Below are positions 22,515-24,130 of a stretch of DNA of 24,130 bases, piece after piece (positions within the stretch are counted from its first letter, which is position 1; the number at the start of each line of letters is the position of its first letter). This stretch comes from Gordonia sp. UBA5067. Lineage in GTDB: Bacteria > Actinomycetota > Actinomycetes > Mycobacteriales > Mycobacteriaceae. The DNA lies in contig NZ_DIAX01000057.1 of NCBI RefSeq assembly GCF_002414845.1, positions 40,181 to 64,310 on the forward strand. The letters are read 5' to 3'. The translations under genes were made by a program, and so were the position numbers. Below the pieces are notes generated by a model that was not told the DNA's origin, made no database searches, and worked only from the letters and a program-made list of their open reading frames with translations.

Positions 22515-24029
22515 TCAGCCTCCACCGTAGACGTGGACGGGTTCGATTTTGCCCTTGATGCGGTGGGTGCCGCGGTCGAGGAGGTTCGGCGATGGATCGT
22601 GCAGTGCGCTGCGGCAGGCCTGGGTCAGCAGAATGGAGTCGCCGGTGGTTTTGGTGAGTTGTTCGACGCGGGCCGCGACATTGACGCTGTCGCCGATGAG
22701 GGTGAATTCGAGCTTCCCGCCACCGCCGATGGTCCCGGCGATGACGGGACCGGTGTTGATGCCGATGCCGATGTGCAGGTCGTTGCCGAAGTGGTGGGTG
22801 ACTTGTTGGTGGATGTGGCGGGCCGCGGCGAGTGCAGCGTCGGCGTGGTTGTCGAGGTTGGTGGGGGCGCCGAAGACGGCGAGGGCGCCGTCGCCCAGGA
22901 ACTTGTTGACGTGGCCACCCGTGGTGACCACGGTGGGTACGACTATCTCGAACAGTTCGTTGAGGCGCCCGACGACGGTTTCGGCGGTGTGGGTTTCGGT
23001 GTAGGGGGTGAAGTTGCGGATGTCGAGGAACATGATGGTGACGGTGCGGCGTTCGCCGGTGAAGATGTTGTCGCCCTGCTCGAGGAGTCGTGCGGCCAGC
23101 GCTGGGTCGACGTAGGTGCCGAAGGCGCTGTGCAGATGTTTGCGTTCGAGGAGTCCGGTTTGCATGCGGTTGAAGGAACCGGCGAGGGTACCCAAGTCGT
23201 CGTCTTGGACGACGGGAAGCCGGTGCGTGTAGTCGCCGGCGGCGACCCGGTCGGCGGCGTCGTCGAGGTCGCGCAGCGCGGTCAGCGACGGGGCGAATGC
23301 CGCGCCAACAGTGATGGGCGCGGCGATCCAGATCGTGACTGCGGCGGCGATCGCCACATACACGAGGGGAGCCGGCCGGGTATTGCCGGCCGCGGCGCCG
23401 AGCATGGCGCCCAGCAGGCTGAAGGTGAATGCCGCGGTCAATGCCGCGGTGTTCGACCAGACGGCGAACGACGGCCGGGCGCGGGGCATGGTGTCGCCGA
23501 TGTCGGAGTCGCGGGTGAGCGCCAGGCGGGCCGGCCGCATGGCCGCTTCGACAATGCCGTGTGCGGCGGTGAGGTTGGCCGCAAAGCCGGTGACGGCGCC
23601 AACGGCACCGAACTGGATCACGTGCGCGGTGCTGGCCCCGCCGATCACCGCCGAGAGTGCGAAGAGTGCAGCAAAGACCGGGATACCGGCGGCGGTGGAA
23701 ACGGGTACCGCCTGGCGGGAGTACATGTAGGTGCCGACCAGTGCGGCGTGCCGGTCGCCCCCCGGCCCCGCCGCCCACCGATCGACCGGCCGGAGGCAGC
23801 GGTGGGCGATCGGCGTGAGCACCGCCGCCAGCGCGATGGTGCAGGCCGCGGCAGCAGCGATGGCGAGCGGCACCGCACGGGCCCAGTTGTTGGGACGCTC
23901 GATTCCGAGTACCACGGCTGCGAAGGTGAGGTTGACGGGAAACAGGAGGACGACACCGAGCGCAAGGATGGCCCACACGGTGAACTGCGCACCATGACGG
24001 TCCCAAACCCATTGCCACAGCCGGTACAT
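22515..24029 (-). CDS. Membrane-bound class III adenylate cyclase with HAMP domain
   Basis: The 504-residue protein has six predicted transmembrane segments in the first 265 residues, a HAMP linker (about 265-320, ALRDLDDAADRVAAGDY), then a class III cyclase domain (about 345-490). Catalytic residues are present: metal-binding Asp in IMFLDIRNFTPY and in KFLGDGALAVFGAP, the Lys of HVNKFLGDG for base recognition, and Asn and Arg of SVNVAARVE for transition-state binding. It should make cAMP from ATP. The architecture matches the mycobacterial Rv1318c-Rv1320c/Rv3645 group. The start ATG 24029 is fixed by TATTCT 6 nt upstream. It is followed by the ThrE-type gene. Confidence 0.94.
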   Translation of the reverse strand: MYRLWQWVWDRHGAQFTVWAILALGVVLLFPVNLTFAAVVLGIERPNNWARAVPLAIAAAAACTIALAAVLTPIAHRCLRPVDRWAAGPGGDRHAALVGTYMYSRQAVPVSTAAGIPVFAALFALSAVIGGASTAHVIQFGAVGAVTGFAANLTAAHGIVEAAMRPARLALTRDSDIGDTMPRARPSFAVWSNTAALTAAFTFSLLGAMLGAAAGNTRPAPLVYVAIAAAVTIWIAAPITVGAAFAPSLTALRDLDDAADRVAAGDYTHRLPVVQDDDLGTLAGSFNRMQTGLLERKHLHSAFGTYVDPALAARLLEQGDNIFTGERRTVTIMFLDIRNFTPYTETHTAETVVGRLNELFEIVVPTVVTTGGHVNKFLGDGALAVFGAPTNLDNHADAALAAARHIHQQVTHHFGNDLHIGIGINTGPVIAGTIGGGGKLEFTLIGDSVNVAARVEQLTKTTGDSILLTQACRSALHDPSPNLLDRGTHRIKGKIEPVHVYGGG

Positions 24030-24035
24030 CTGCCA

Positions 24036-24041
24036 AGAATA
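24036..24041 (-). promoter_or_regulatory. Putative -10 element (TATTCT), leaderless cyclase-thrE operon
   Basis: TATTCT with a 6-nt spacer precedes ATG 24029. It is the best -10 match in the window and no ribosome site is present. Confidence 0.6.
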
Positions 24042-24072
24042 GGCGCGTAGCGCGGGCAGCCCGGGAAGAACG

Positions 24073-24104
24073 AAAACAAAAAACCGCCTGTGAACAGGCG
24101 GTTT
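24073..24104 (-). terminator. Strong intrinsic terminator downstream of the tRNA at the window edge
   Basis: AAACCGCCTG (24081-24090) and CAGGCGGTTT (24095-24104) form a perfect 10-bp stem with a 4-nt loop. On the minus strand the stem is followed by TTTTGTTTTC, a proper U-tract. It lies 5 nt beyond the tRNA 3' end and so terminates the tRNA transcript, insulating the cyclase operon. Confidence 0.9.
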
Positions 24105-24109
24105 AGTTG

Positions 24110-24130
24110 CTCCCCCAACTGGACTCGAAC
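24110..24130 (-). tRNA. 3' end of a tRNA, probably tRNA-Asn (rest outside window)
   Basis: Read on the minus strand the last bases are GTTCGAGTC (T-loop and stem start), CCAGT (T-stem), TGGGGGA (acceptor 3' arm) and G73, followed by CA but not CCA. The acceptor would begin TCCCCCA; this and G73 fit actinobacterial tRNA-Asn, but the anticodon is not in the window. A strong terminator follows immediately. Confidence 0.7.

Noticed and set aside
22477..24036. A 985-codon open frame on the minus strand joining the ThrE-type gene to an upstream extension
   Set aside because: The upstream 520 codons are an Arg/Pro/His-rich shadow of the cyclase gene in another frame. The ThrE-type gene has its own ATG and ribosome site at 22476.

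Overview
The window is GC-rich, gene-dense actinobacterial chromosome. Gene order (phoH-ybeY-CBS protein-CDA-like-era ... recO-uppS-hypothetical / zur-smtB / glyS ... dgt ... dnaG) matches the Mycobacteriales core. It is not Mycobacterium tuberculosis: a YhgE/Pip-like membrane protein sits between era and recO, and a UvrA paralogue sits between dgt and dnaG. A Gordonia- or Rhodococcus-like organism is my inference. I see no mobile element, phage or CRISPR.

Layout. 1-3389: tightly overlapping plus-strand operon for RNA maturation and ribosome biogenesis (PhoH C-terminus, YbeY, CNNM/CorC-type CBS protein, degenerate cytidine deaminase-like protein, Era). 3433-6777: DUF3533-like membrane protein, RecO, isoprenyl diphosphate synthase, small conserved protein. 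6796-7595 (minus): Zur and SmtB-type zinc regulators, with a perfect 19-bp tandem repeat just upstream. 7758-8580: rhodanese and a convergent small minus-strand gene. 8580-11275: glycyl-tRNA synthetase, a 325-bp palindrome-rich gap, a macrodomain protein and a PPOX-fold protein. 11391-17822: cold-shock-domain protein, Dgt, UvrA2-like ABC protein, a probably frameshifted tiny membrane protein, DNA primase. 17875-19877: two lipoproteins (one an HNH nuclease) and a small secreted protein. 20002-24130, all on the minus strand: CAU-anticodon tRNA, FusB-like EF-G-binding protein with a possible leader ORF, excalibur protein, ThrE-type exporter, membrane adenylate cyclase, then a strong terminator and the 3' end of another tRNA, probably Asn.

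A recurring signal is a -10-like hexamer (NANNNT, often TANNNT) ending 6-7 nt before an ATG or GTG, as expected for leaderless transcripts. It fixes the starts of many genes here. The most interesting observations are: (1) the promoter plus first codons of dnaG are repeated (34/39 identical) at the start of the UvrA2-like gene; (2) a leaderless 17-codon ORF and two perfect hairpins lie upstream of the FusB-like gene, resembling an attenuator of antibiotic-inducible ribosome protection; (3) a small membrane ORF between uvrA2 and dnaG appears broken by one extra G; (4) a 19-bp tandem repeat lies in the smtB-zur control region.
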